From Oryza sativa Japonica Group (Eukaryota; Streptophyta; Magnoliopsida; Poales; Poaceae), in NCBI RefSeq assembly GCF_034140825.1, contig NC_089041.1:26735501-26799500 (forward strand): a DNA stretch of 64,000 nucleotides, in the 5' to 3' direction. Of the stretch, positions 11,384 through 25,600 are shown piece after piece (position 1 is the first letter of the stretch; the number at the start of each line of letters is the position of its first letter). Below the pieces are notes generated by a model. That model made no database searches. It was not told where the DNA came from and saw nothing but the letters and a program-made list of their open reading frames with translations. A program made the position numbers and the translations under genes.

Positions 11384-11391
11384 TATAAATA
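11384..11391 (+). promoter_or_regulatory. TATA box of dirigent gene 2
   Basis: TATAAATA lies 123 bp upstream of the ATG at 11514. CATGCATGCATGC (RY-like) lies at 11354-11366. Confidence 0.75.
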
Positions 11392-11976
11392 GGTACGCAA
11401 ATCTCGATCGAGCTCGCCACATCGATCACAGGCTAACAGCTGCAAGAAAGCAAGCTTAATCAATCAATTAAGCCAAGTGGTACATTAATTAATTACCTCA
11501 AGCAAGAGTAACAATGCAAGCTACTTGGTCCAAGGCGTCTCTGATCGTCGCCGCCATCTTCCTCGTCGCCGGCCTCCTCCTCAGCTCGGCGACCGTCGTC
11601 CATGGCGGCGGCGGCGGCAGGAGGTTCGTCAGGAGCTACGACGAGCCGTGCAAGGAGATGAGGCTCTACTTCCACGACATCCTCTACGACTTCAGCAACA
11701 GCACGGCCAACTCGACGTCGGCGGTGGTCGCCTCGCCGGCGGCGCTGCTGAGGGCGGCGAAGAACACCACCATCTTCGGCACGACGGTGGTGTTCAACGA
11801 CCCGATGACGGAGGGGACGAGCGCGCTGCCGCCGTCGCTGGAGGAGACGGCGGTGAGGGCGCAGGGGCTCTACCTCTACGACGGCAAGGCGGCGTCGACG
11901 CTGAACGCGTGGCTCGCCTTCTCCGTCGTGTTCAACTCCACGGCGCGCCGCGGCACGCTCAGCCTCATGGGCGCCG

Positions 11977-12461
11977 TGTTGAACTTTGCACTAGGATCAC
12001 ATAGGTTAGATCTAGTCGGGTGGTTCTATTTGGGTTTGATGAACGACATTCTAGATGAAAGAGAGAGGGTTTAGATACCGACCGGTTGAGGAGTTCGTGG
12101 AGGAAGAGGCGCCGGACATCGTCGTTGTCGTCGCGGCTTGACGTGGATGCGGCGCCGGTGAGGTCGACGGTGATGACGGCTGCGGCAGTGGTGGTCGTAG
12201 ACGTCCCGGCGATGAGACGTGGCGCGGCGGTGGCGTTTCCCGTCACTGGCTGCGCCCCCTCTCGATCGGATTAGGGTTTTGTGGGGTGGAGTTGGCGGCG
12301 GCGGTGAACTTCGTACGTTGTGCCGTGCCGGCCTCCACCCCTCTTTTATATGGCGCAGTGTGACGGGGGCCCACCAGCCATTGGGCTGGGCGCCCCCGAT
12401 CAGGGCGCGGTCAAGGCCCCCTTGAGCCGTTGGGCTCAAGGGGAGGGAGATCTATCTAACA
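11977..12461 (-). repeat. 3' LTR of the copia element
   Basis: 485 bp, with TG...CA termini. Nearly identical to 17909-18393. It supplies the sequence that the dirigent 2 frame runs into. Confidence 0.95.
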
Positions 12462-12480
12462 TTCTCCCCCTTGATCTCAC
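12462..12480 (-). other. Polypurine tract of the copia element
   Basis: On the minus strand AAGGGGGAGAA abuts the 3' LTR. This is the usual plus-strand primer site. Confidence 0.85.
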
Positions 12481-12628
12481 TTTTTCTTTTAGCTTTTTCT
12501 ATTCCATCACAGATTTGTAAATAGAGCATGTTTCATCGTCACGGTCAATCACCGATGGATTCGACAGCCACTATACACAACTCTATTCAGAAACAGATAC
12601 TTTACTTTTGGGCCCTGTAGTCCAGGAT

Positions 12629-15600
12629 TCATAAGGCTTCCCTTAAACCCATGCCGGCTACATGTTCCTTGAACACGTTGGGTGGTAGGCCTTTCGTGAG
12701 CGGATCCGCGAGCATCCTTTCTGTTTTAATGTGCTCGAGACTGATTGTTTGATCCCGGACTTTGTCCTTCACAACATAGTACTTTATGTCAATGTGTTTG
12801 GCAGCACCACTTGACTGATTGTTGTGAGCGTACATTACTGCGGGTTCGTTGTCGCAGTATAACTTTAGTGGTTTCTCAATACTGTCAACCACCTTTAAAC
12901 CGGGTATGAACTTCTTTAGCCAGTTCACCTGCCCCGTTGCCTCATAGCATGCTATAAACTCGGCATACATAGTAGACCCTGCAGTGATAGTCTGTTTTGA
13001 GCTTTTCCATAAAATAGCTCCTCCTGCCAGGGTAAACACGTATCCCGATGTTGACTTTGTATTATCTTTTGCAAAGTCAGAATCTGAGTACCCCACTATT
13101 TGGAGTGATTCTGATCTTCTGTAAGATAGCATGAGGCCTTTTGTTCCTTGCAAATAACGCAAGACTTTCTTTACCAATTTCCAGTGCTCTAGGCCTGGAT
13201 TACTCTGAAATCTGCCAAGTAACCCGGTAACGAATGCCAAGTCAGGTCGTGTGCACACTTGCGCGTACTGTAGGCTTCCTACAGCTGATGCATATGGCTT
13301 TGTTTTCATTTCATTGAGCTCATACTGATTTCTGGGACATTGCGATGCCCCATACTTTTCGCCTTTCATTATAGGAGCAGGTGTAGCACTGCATCTGTAC
13401 ATGTTGAATTTCTTCAACACCTTTTCTATATGTCTTTTGAGAAAGTCCCAATGCATACTTTGTTCTATCTCGGTGAATCTCTATGCCCAAAACATATGAA
13501 GCCTCACCGAGGTCTTTCATGTCAAAGTTTGAGGACAAGAATTTCTTTGTTTCCTGCAGTAGACTGACATCACTACTAGCCAGTAGAATGTCATCCACAT
13601 ACAGAATTAGGAAAATAAATCTCCCATTCTTAAACTTTGAATAAATACAGTTGTCCTCGACATTCTCTTGAAACCCAAATTTCTTTATTGTCCCATCAAA
13701 CTTCAAGTACCACTGTCTCGAAGCTTGCTTTAATCCATAAATGGATTTCTTTAGACGACATCCCATATTTTCGTTTCCTTTCATGACAAAACCTTTCGGT
13801 TGCGCCATGTATACTTTTTCCTCCAAATCTCCATTTAGAAATGCCGTTTTTACATCCATCTGATGTAATTCCAAATCATAATGTGCCACTAGTGCCATTA
13901 TAATCCTGAAGGAATCTTTACAAGAGACTGGAGAAAATGTCTCATTGTAATCAATCCCTTCTCGTTGCGTGAAGCCTTTTGCCACAAGTCGCGCTTTAAA
14001 CTTTTCTATATTCCCTCTGGAGTCATATTTGGTTTTGTAGACCCATTTACAGCCTACTGTTTTGGCTCCTTTAAGAATTTCTTCTAAATCCCAAACATCG
14101 TTTAGTTTCATTGATTTCATTTCATCTTTCATGGCTTCCAACCATTCAGATGAGCGAGCGCTTCTCATGGCCTCTTCATATGAGGTGGGATCATCCTCCA
14201 TATGCGACTCTTCTATATTATAAACTTTATAGTCATCACGGATAGCCGATCTTCTGACTCTTTCAGACCTTCTAGGGGCCTGCACATTTGGCACATCCTG
14301 TACCTGAGGCTCTTGATGAGTCTCCTGTATTGGCACATTATCTATTTGAGGCTGTTGTAGCTCCTCCTCTGGTGTGGCAACCATTTCTGTTGAATCCTGT
14401 ATAACAGGTTCCTCACTCTCATTCATTGTTGCCACAGGAGGGGTAACAACAGGTGCTGGTACCTCAATGACAGGCATTGCAGGCACAACATCAGCAGGTA
14501 GAGAGAAGAAAGGTTCCTGAGTCGACGGAGCGGGTACAGACACCCGCCTCTCCTCAAGATCAATTTCTCGAACTACCGAGCTCCCCCTAATCATTTCGTC
14601 TTCCAAGAAGACGGCGTGTCTCGTTTCTACAAACTTTGTATAACTGTTTGGACAGTAGAAACGATAGCCTTTTGATCTTTCAGGATAGCCAATAAAATGG
14701 CAGCTGACTGTTTTGGGGTCCAACTTCCCAATATTTGGGTTAAATACTTTGGCCTCTGCAGGACTCCCCCACACACGGAGGTGAGTTAGCGAGGGTACTC
14801 TCCCTGTCCATAGTTCATACGGTGTTTTGGGCACCGATTTGCTTGGAACTCTGTTGAGAATATGAATGGCGGTTTTTAACGCCTCCATCCATAAACCGAG
14901 TGGTAGTGTGGAGTAGCTCATCATGCTGCGCACCATATCCATAAGCGTACGGTTGCGCCTTTCAGCTACCCCATTCTGTTGAGGTTCGCCCGGTGTTGAA
15001 TACTGGGCTACTATTCCATTCTCTAGCAAGAACCTTGCAAAAGGTCCAGGGACTTGCCCATAAGGCGTATGTCGACCATAGTACTCTCCCCCACGGTCAG
15101 ATCTTACTACTTTAATCTTTATATCAAGCTGATTTTCAACTTCAGCTTTGAATATCTTAAATTTATCCAGTGCTTCTGATCGCTCTTTAATTGGATAAAT
15201 ATAACCATAGCGGGAGTAATCATCTGTGAATGTTATGAACGAGTCATAGCCATCCACACTTTTTACAGGAAATGGACCACAAATATCTGTATGAATGATC
15301 TCTAAAATTCCTGCGCTTCGTTTTGCACCCTTTTTGATGCTCTTTACAAATTTTCCTTTAATGCATTCTATGCATTGTTCTAAGTCTGAGAACTCCAATG
15401 GAGGAAGAATTTCATTCTTAACTAGTCTCTCAATTCTCCCCCTCGAAATATGGCCCAAACGACATTGCCATAATTTCGATGAGACATCGGGAGTTCGCTT
15501 TCTTTTCTTGTTTTCTTTTGTCAACGAGGACACAACATTCACATTCTCAAAAAGAGATAACAAATAAAGCTCGTCTCGCAACACGGCAAGACCAATACAT

Positions 15601-16181
15601 GCATTATTATGCCATAGTTCACATTTGCCACTTCCAAAGCGGCAATCATATCCATCAAAATCCAACTTTGATACACTTATTAAGTTTCTTTGCAAAGAAG
15701 GAACATAAAAGACATCTCGAAGTAAAAGTATGAAGCCATTCGCGAGCTCTAGAGGAAGATCTCCAACAGCTTCAACTTTTTCTTCAACTCCATTGGCAAC
15801 TCTAATGGTGCTTTCTCTTCTTTGCGTAGTCCTCGTCGAACGGAATGCCTTTAAACAATTACAAGCATGAATAGTTGCTCCAGAATCAATCCACCATGTG
15901 GATCTAGAGTAACCAACATAATGAGATTCATTTACAAATGTAATAATGTTCTCACCTTTCTTTGCCATGATCATTTTCAAAAAGTCAGGACAATCTTTCT
16001 TGTAGTGTCCTGTCTTCTTGCAGTGGAGACATTGATCTTTCTCAACAGCGAACTGTTGTTGCTGAGGCAGATGCTGAGACTGTTTACCTTTTGAGGTGGG
16101 AGACTTGTGGTTCTTTTTCTTATCTTTAACATAGTTTATTGAACCACCATTTGATTCTTTGAATCTCTCCTCCTCTTGCAC
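12629..16181 (-). mobile_element. pol-type coding region of the copia element
   Basis: Recognisable parts in order on the minus strand: CCHC knuckle ([14 protein letters not shown]), protease with DSGAT, integrase with HTDICGPF and SDRGGEYYG, reverse transcriptase with [12 protein letters not shown] and YVDDILLAS, and RNase H with SDSDFAKD. The region is recorded as a fossil and the frame is not continuous throughout. Confidence 0.9.
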
Positions 16182-16253
16182 ACAATTAGCAATGAGCTTC
16201 TCAAAGTTCCATTTCTCTGGACTTATGTTGTAGTTGACAATAAAATTGTCAAA

Positions 16254-16898
16254 CTACTTTGGCAATGAGGCCATAACCAGATGGACCAGAAAGTCATCTG
16301 TTATGCCCAAATCCATTGGCTTCAACTTGTAAGCCATGTTGCTCATTCTAAGTATGTGGTCTCTAACACCACCTCCATGGTACCTTTCTGTCACAAGCTG
16401 CTTGATCAGCTGTGTAGCATAAGTCTTTGAAGAGCCAGTAAACTGACTCTTTATTCTTTCAAGGTACTCTGAGACAGCGTCACACTCTGGGATCGAGCCC
16501 AATATGGTAGGCTCAATCGTATTCTTTACCACAGCCAAACATTTCTTGTTGGCTAAGGACCATTTCTTTTGTTCAATGTCATACGACATGACGAGAGGAG
16601 CATTGTCCCTCTGTCTCTTTTGCCAGTCAGCATCTGACTCATTTTCACCTCTGACAAGTTCAGCAGGTTCTATAGGACATGGGGTAGTCAATACCCAGTC
16701 CACCTCTCCCAAGATAAAAGCAAGGTCGAGTTTTCTTTTCCATTCTGCGTAGTTATCTCCTTTTAGGGTCGGAATATCTTTAATGCAACCCATCAAGGAG
16801 TAGCCACCTGAAATAATCATGTGCGGTGAGAACAAAATTAACATTAAAATATTATGCATTAAGCCTACATCACCGTTGGGCAGAATTAGACATAACAC
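16254..16898 (-). mobile_element. gag-type region of the copia element
   Basis: It encodes a UBN2-like capsid segment (LKGDNYAEWKRKLDLAF, later LKPMDLGITDDFLVHLVMASLP). It lies between the leader and the zinc knuckle, as expected of copia gag. Confidence 0.85.
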
Positions 16899-17896
16899 AT
16901 ATAACCATAACTATAATATTGCAATTAACAACGTTGGTCAGAAAATTACAACATCATAGCACATACTTAATGTTCCTAAAATTAAATTCTCCCGTTGGTT
17001 CGAAATTTAATTTTAGAAACACTAATTTTCATCAATTACATCTATTTGCAGCGGAAAACTATATAAAAATCATATGAACAGTAGCAAAATCTCTGTAATT
17101 CTCTCTCTGTGAAAATTCTCCCGTTGGTTCAAATTTAAACAGAGGTAAAACATGCAAAAAACTATTCAAAATTCTATTGAAATTTGCATGAAAATTGACA
17201 AAATAAAATGGAAAATTGCTACTGTTCTCTTTTATTCATTTTCGGCCCCCGAGGGACCTAATTTGAACTTTTGCCGGCGGCCAACGGCCCTTTTGGCATG
17301 GGCGGGCGCCCCCTTTCCCCAAGCCGCAACCTGGGCCTGGGCCAGGAAAACCGCCCCCCGCGCGCGCCTTCTTGGGCCGATTTCGGCCCGGCCGGCGTCG
17401 ACCGTCCGATCAGCTAGGGTTTCGATCGGACGGCCGGGCGCCGAGATCGGAGGATCAAAACCCCCCTCTCCCGGCCGGCCGCCGAAAAACCCTAGCTTCT
17501 CTTCTCTTCTCTCTCTCACGCGACCGCGTGGACGGCGTCGCCATCGCCGGCGACCTTCGCGCCGCCGCGCCATGGCCGGCGCTCCTTTCTTTTCTCTTCT
17601 TCTCCGCTCCCCCACCGTCTCTAACCCCCACCGTGTGAGAGAGAGATGGCGACGACGGAGATGGCGGCGCCGCCGCGGGCCCCCTCGCCGGCACGCGCGT
17701 GCAGGTGCGCGCGCGGCCGTCGAGTGGCTCCTAGGCGGCGCCTCTTTGCCCCTCCCCCCCTCCGTTGCCGGCGTCGACGACGGCCGGCGACGAGGTAAGA
17801 TTAGGGTTAGGGTTTTTGGTTCTTTTGATCCGTGCGGATCTTGTGCTTTTCTTTCTTTGGATTTATTTTCCCGAACCGATCTAAGCCCTAGGGTTG

Positions 17897-17908
17897 CTCT
17901 GATACCAT
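17897..17908 (-). other. Primer binding site of the copia element
   Basis: TGGTATCAGAGC on the minus strand directly follows the 5' LTR. It is complementary to the 3' end of initiator methionine tRNA, the standard primer of plant copia elements. Confidence 0.92.
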
Positions 17909-18550
<642 letters not shown>

Positions 18551-18773
18551 TGATTACATATATATACGTTAACTTGCTCTTTGATAATTAATCGATATGC
18601 ATGCATGGTAAGAGATATATGTGTGTGAAACAATTTATCTCTTTCCGACTCTGTGTGTGAAACAATGTATGTATGCACCGCTTTATTTTCGTTCAATAAA
18701 TATGCAGTCCCGTGCACCTAAAGAGATGTATATGCACCAATATATATATAGTCCCGTGTACCTAATTAGTATA

Positions 18774-18910
18774 CTCCCTGTTGAATACTTAATACGTCTC
18801 AAAATAAATGAATCTATAATGGAATGAAATATTTCATATTATAATGAATATGAACATGCTAGAAAATTACACATTCTATTTAAGATTGGTTTATTTTGAG
18901 ATAGTGGGAG
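18774..18910. mobile_element. Small Stowaway-like MITE
   Basis: 137 bp from CTCCCTGTTGAATAC to TTGAGATAGTGGGAG, flanked by TA (18772-18773, 18911-18912). The terminal repeats are diverged. Confidence 0.65.
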
Positions 18911-19297
18911 TATTTCTTATTTGCAAATAGTTGGATTTGTTTTTGCAAAACTGTAAGTCAATTATTCTTGTCTTTTGAATACATTGAAAGGCATAAATAC
19001 GTAAAACTACAAAAGAAAAAGTAATTAGATGTAGTAGTAGAGTATAAGGATTACAAAAACAAACGAAAGAAAAGAAAAGGAAAAAAAAGGCATACCTTGT
19101 CTCCGTGGGCTGCATCGGAGGAAAATATAATAATTTCTAGGTCTATATCTCCCAAAAAAAGGCATACCTTGTCTATGTTTTGGGATGAAAGTAGTAAGTA
19201 ACTAACAATGTAACGATGAAGAACATTAAATAATAGAATAGTACGCACTAGTGTGCAGGACAGATCAAGCAACCAAGAGCTACGAACAACCATCTCA
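18911..19297. other. Intergenic DNA between dirigent gene 2 and the kinesin gene
   Basis: AT-rich. The phrase 'aaaggcataccttgtct' occurs twice (19086 and 19157) as a short direct repeat. No gene seen. Confidence 0.5.
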
Positions 19298-19399
19298 GGT
19301 GGTGTTTGGGAAGGAAGGATTAAACTTTGGTCTCTCTCATAAAAGTATAATTCCCTCCCCTAGAGACTTATGGTTCTGTGAAAGGGGCCAAACACCCCC
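19298..19399. mobile_element. 102-bp MITE with TCA target duplication
   Basis: Ends GGTGGTGTTTGG and CCAAACACCCCC are inverted repeats, flanked by TCA at 19295-19297 and 19400-19402. A 3-bp duplication points to a PIF/Harbinger-type element, and it is unusually short. Confidence 0.7.
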
Positions 19400-19647
19400 T
19401 CAATGACTCACTCGTTGGAGAAAAGTTTCAATAAGCCGTTGCTACCATGTACGGTAGTACTGTACATACGACGGAAATCTGCACAAATCATAAATACACT
19501 GGATGGATGTACCTCATATACAATGTTTCTTGCAGTCATCACCATTTTTAACCCTACATCTTCAGAAAAAAGTAGGCCTGTAGCGTCAGAGAGGTGGTGC
19601 TGCAGACACAAGAAGTGTCTGATCTGATTCATGTTCCGCTCCAGCCT

Positions 19648-22600
19648 TCATTGATGACTACCACGACGCGTCCTGGAGCTTTTAGCAGCTTGCAAGCGTG
19701 AATGCTCATGTCTCGCGTGGGAGAGAAGCATATCCGATTGAGCCAGCCTCCTGCTGAATTCACTGTTGGCGGAACGATGGTTGCTCCCCTGTTGAAGTGA
19801 TTTTGTAAGAACAAAATGATAGTATTTGTAATAATGGAAATGGTTGCCATGGTTGAAAGTTGTTTCACCATTTGGAACGTTGTCTCAGCAATCGCTTGAT
19901 TTGAGCCAACTAGCAATTGGATTTCCTCGTCCATTTCCATGATCCTCTGTTGAAGGTTATCTTTCTCCATCTACAATAACAGAGAATAACGGTTTAATAT
20001 GAATGTAATCAGGTATTTAATAGTCCAATAGCAGAATGCTATTTGTGTGATGGTGTGTGATTGTTGCAGATATAATGTGTGAAAAAAAAATAGTTGCAGA
20101 TATTATCTCAACCTGTAAAATTCCGTTCTGGGCTTCAAGCATTTGCTCCCGTTGCTCAAGCTGTTCTATGAGCAGTTGGCTCTCCAACAAGTCCGCCTTT
20201 CTTTGGTCCATATCATCAAACAAGCTATAAGGAAACAGTATCCAACATGGTGTAAGCATGGTTTCAATAATTTAATTGATAAACAGTATCAAATGACAAA
20301 GAAAGACCAAGAAATGAAATGCTCATCGTGCTGTAAACATAAATCCCTTCAGGAAACATATGAATCACCTGTCTCTTTCTTGAATGAGATGATCAAATTG
20401 TTCTTTTAGCATGTCAAGTTCCACATCCTAGATTGACAAAGCACATGATGATAGGAAATTCTGTCTTATTAAATGATCCAGAAAAATCAGAAGTGTAAAA
20501 TAAGAATTTGATAGTGGCCTACCTTTGCCTTTGACTGTTCAATTTGTTGCTGGGAAGCCATTAGCAATTTCTGCAACTCTTCCTGATCAAGCATGTTCTG
20601 TGTATAGAAGAAGAAATCACATATCACTATATCAGTGAACTGGTTGACAATAAGACCTAATACTGTGTGTAGATACTAATATACTACTGCAACTTACAGC
20701 ATAGTTTGTCATGTCTAATTTGACACCAAGTAACTCCCTTATAATATCATGTGTCATGCTATCAACGGCGGCCAGTCTTGATGTTAGCATGCAGATCTAT
20801 GAAGAACGAGAAAATATAAGCAGCTGATATAAGGTACGGAGTACTTCTTTTAACACAGGGTAATGAATTGTAATACTTTATAGGAGAAGGAATAAAAGAC
20901 AGTTATTTTCCATTGTTTCCCAGGCATTTTTTTTTAAAAAAAAGATCCCCAGATAATCTTTACCGAAATGGCTATTTCTAGAATTTAATCAAAATGTTAT
21001 TTGCTTATTCTATCCAATTTCAGTCACAAAATTCTAGTTATTCAATTGGCCTGAAGTACAATAAAGTCACCTCTTTCTGTTTATTACAAACCAATCCTTC
21101 TAGTTCTTCAATTCTCTGGCGTGCCACTGAGATTTCTTGATCCTTTTCAGAGTTCATCTGTTGAACAATGCTAGATATGCATCGGAAAGGTGAACCAGAT
21201 CCTCTAGTCCGTCCTGAAGGCTTTTCGAATTTGGTATGGCCAGTATCAGAATTAGATTCATGTAGACCAAACTTCTGTTTAGAAATCATGTGCTCCATTT
21301 CCTGATACTGTAAAGCCCAAATTATAAGCATTTCTGACGAAATACAGAAATAATGAAATTGACAATACTAACAGTTGAAGGTTTCATACCTTCTCCTGAA
21401 ACAGCAAAGACTGTGCTTCTGAATGCAGGACCAACTCAGCTATGTGCTCTTTGTATTGCCTTACCTATGTACACAAAAGAGAAGGTATTTGAATACCTTT
21501 TATAGACATAACTAAAGTAATGGTGTGCCACATTTAAAGCATATACCTCCTCATCTTTACAACTAGCTTCCATTGTGAGACATTCAATCTTTCTTCTAGC
21601 ATCCTGATGTGCAATAATCTCCGCTTTCAACCTCCTACCATAAGAGTAAAAATTGACAAACAATTGAAAATAGGATACGATGGCAGTCTCATAAAAAAAT
21701 CAGATGAAGAGAATTCTCACTTTTCTAATTGGCATCTCCCTGGACACAATTGCTCTGTAGCATCACATTTTGATGTGCTATCTACAATGAACATCTCTTG
21801 AGCTTGTTCAGCTTCAGATTTTTTATATATTTGATAGCTCCTCACTTCCTCTTTAAGGTTGCATACCTTCAGTTAAACAGAGAATATGTGATGTGCTATG
21901 TATAATTTCCATTAAAACCTGGCGAACTATGTATTCACATGAATTAGCCTTTACATAGTTACAATGGAGATGTTGAATTCCAGGCTATCTAGCATAACTT
22001 TCCTCTTTGATGTGCTATCTGATATTACTGTTATCCATGTCCTTTTCTGGTACCCATTTATTAGAAACTCGATTTTTTTACTCAATATCCAAAGGAAGAT
22101 TTAACTTAGCAAACAATAGAAGGCCTAACTGACTAGTCATCAAAAGAGAGAGCCTAGTGAAGAAGAGAAAACACCAAAGAAAGCAGAGTATTGAACAGCT
22201 TACTTCTTCCTCCAGAACTGTTATAGTAGATTCAAGTTCTTCCACAGAACGTTCAAGAATCCTAACCTCTTCCTCTTTCTCCTCAGCATATACCTTACTT
22301 ATCTCTGCAGCCTACAAAAGCAAGACAAATTAATTTTATCTAAATTAGGATCAAGAACAAAGGGCATTAGTAATACTTACTTGACGAGCTTCAATAGAAG
22401 CAGCTTCATTCTCCTCAGCTAAAGCCACAGCCATTTCAAGCTTGTCAGTTAACTTGAGTATTTCTTCTTCGAGATTTCCTTTGTCAATACTTATAATTTT
22501 AAGATTATCATTTAACTCTTTGATTTGTGACATCAAGCGTCCCTCTTCAGAAGAATTAAGCAATAGTATTTCGTGCTCCAATCCCTCGATGACCTTAGAT

Positions 22601-25600
22601 TTGTCTTCCAGCATTGCTTTTGTTTCACTAATCATCATAGCTTCCTCTTCCAACATCACTTTGAGATTGTTGTTTTCCTTGAACAACTCTGATGACAAAC
22701 TTTCAGAATGTTCTAACTCAGACCTTAAGATTAGGAGTGCAGCTCCATTTTCAGCCAGCTCTTCCTCTAGCACCTTTTGTTGTTTCAGTATGCTTTCCAT
22801 TGCAGAAGTTTTCTTTTCAAGTTCTCTTTGAACACTGACAAGGGCATCTGATATTTCATCAGCTTTGTCTTTCATGTCCTTCGCTTGTGATGTAGACTCT
22901 TGCAGTAGTTTAAGATCAAAAGATAATCCTTCTGCAACATCACTTTTCCTGTCAAACTCTCTTCTTAGGGATGCATAATCCATATCAAATGTCCTTTCGA
23001 CATTGGTATCTTCCAGTTCTGCATTACTGCCAAAGGGAACTACATGCACAGATGCCTTTTCCTTTCCATCTACGACCATATATGTTCCTGGAAAAATATC
23101 ACCATTCATACCACCCAACTGACGTGAACATGACTCAACTTGTTGAGATACTCCCGCATAAGTACTTGAATTAGTGCGCCGGTTCTGCTCAGCATAAGAA
23201 TTGCCTTGTTCTTCTAGAAGTGCTCCCATGTTAACAAGATAAGACCTTGATTCATATATCCATTTCCTCAAGTCCTGGCCAAAACTGATAACCTCCGAGC
23301 AGAATGCAAATAGTTCTACTGTAGTAACTCTTTGTACTTGATGAAAAGATTCTTTAATTATAGTAGCAAGGTTTGTCATCTCTGCTACACATCCATTTAC
23401 CTGTTCATGCAATTTGTCATACCTCTGTGCTGTAAATGAATTTGACGCTTCAAGCTCCTGCAAATCATTGATCAAAGAAGTTCTCTCAGCAAACAACAAT
23501 TCCACTGCTTGCCTGCAACTGTCTTTTTCAAGTTTTAGCTCCTCATTGGCCTTCAACAGAGATGAGAGCATAGTTTCAGCTTCTTCCATGGTTTCTTGAG
23601 CTTCCTCAAAATTTGAAAATAAGGCCAGAACCTTATTTGACTTGTCTTCAACAAGATGCAACACATCTTCAAGCTTTGCCTGTACGGTATTTGAACAATT
23701 AGATTGTACATTATTAATAAGATTGTTTTTAATTCATAAGGAAGAACATCGAGTGGAACGTAAAAAGAAAGTCATTATGTTTGCACGAACATAGCATTTC
23801 ACAAAAAGAGGCCACTCTCATGTTTCATGCAATATTATGCTAATATCTTGATAGAAAGATAGATGGTATCCAAGATAGAACATCTTTTACAGATTGAGAA
23901 ATCTGAGAAAATTGTACCAATTTTTATGTGAGAAGTTTGACAAATAACTTAACATATTATGAATGTGTCTGGCAAGAATTATTGCAACCACTATAAAGCA
24001 CATGTCAGTTAAGCATAAATGCATAATCCTTGCTGTACATGGCCCTAGATAATTCAATTACCTTGGTTCATCTATTATAATATATTTAAGGAACAAAGTT
24101 TATGAAAATAATAAAGACAAGCATTAATACCATTACAGAAGGTGACTGTTAATCGTAATTTCAGTTTTTCCTCATCTTTTCCGATAGAATGTAAAATGGA
24201 ATGTCCAAATAACATCTACTTGAGAAGTGGTTAGCAGTTAAGGGGACCATGAGAGCAAGCAGGAAGTCAGATAATGGGCCCAGTATGTTCAAGAATGGTT
24301 ATATCCATCGGAAGATCAAAGTAGTCTTACTCAAGGAAATCCTACTGTTAACATTTTCTTTCTCCTAAAATACATGAATTTGTGTAAACAAACACTATCT
24401 CCTACTTTACTCATGTAAGAAACTCGGTGCATACCTGGTAGTGTGTGTTAGCTTGATTCACTTCAGATCCATCTCGGTTGTGACTTATTTCAGCTACAGT
24501 ACCCACATTATCTGGTAAGTGACACTCATGACGAGAATACCCTTCTGTTGCTTCTGCAAATAAGCAACTCTTCTGTTTCACATTGTCATTCAGTTCTTGT
24601 ACTGTGCAATCTTTTTGACGCATTAAATCTAATAGTTTTAGTGCTTCCTGGGATTCATCATTATCCAACAGCTGAGCTTCAGTTATAGCAAGAGTAGCAC
24701 CTCTTAGAATGTGCAACTTTTCTTTCACCTCCCTGCCCATTCTCTGTGCAGCTTGTAGCTCAATTTGAAGCCTAGAAATTATTTTTTCCTTCTCGATACT
24801 AACTTTCATAGCCTTCTCCACATGTTCACTGACGGAATGATTGTTGTAAGGAAAAGAGCTAATCATATTATCAATATTCTGATATGCATCATCTAAAGAA
24901 CTGCAACCATCTGTCAAGAAGCTTGTCAGATCAACAATTGCAGACTCCCATTCTTCTGACAAAGTTGCAATTTCTACATCTTTAGCAACAATAATCTCTG
25001 AAAGCTTGGTACTTTCTTCAGCCATAATAATTAGCTTCTCTTTGAGACCTTCATTTAAGCTTTTAATATGTGTCAATTCGTCCTGTAATAATTGTTCACT
25101 TGAATGCAGTATTTCATTTTGACGATACACTGAGATCTCGTCATGACCATACATCTTCTCAGCATTTTCTTTTACTAGACTTATTTCATCATTTTGTACA
25201 GAATTTAATCCACATTCATTCTCCAATTGTCCACTCAAAATAATGCCTTTGTCAAGTAGATTGCGTGAAGAATTGTACTCTAGCACTTTTGTAGAGTTCT
25301 TCAAATCACATATCTCCGGATCAGAGAAATGCAAACGAGAAGGAGAGTCCTGGTTTTCACTATAAATTTCTGAAGGTGGAGTGAGTTCAAGTGATTCAGT
25401 AATATCAGTTGTGATCCCAACATCCACGAATTGCCTTTCAACATCAATTGAAGCCAAATATGAACCACACCATCCTGCTTGATCCTGATATGAAGTAAAA
25501 AATATGTAAATTATGTGTGTAACTGGAATCATAGTTTTTTTCCCCTAAAAAACAAGTGTGAATCATAGTTGTAGGATATGACTATAAATAACATCTCACA

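Noticed and set aside
17897-17908. tRNA-like sequence TGGTATCAGAGC
   Set aside because: It is the primer binding site of the copia element, not a tRNA gene; no cloverleaf surrounds it.
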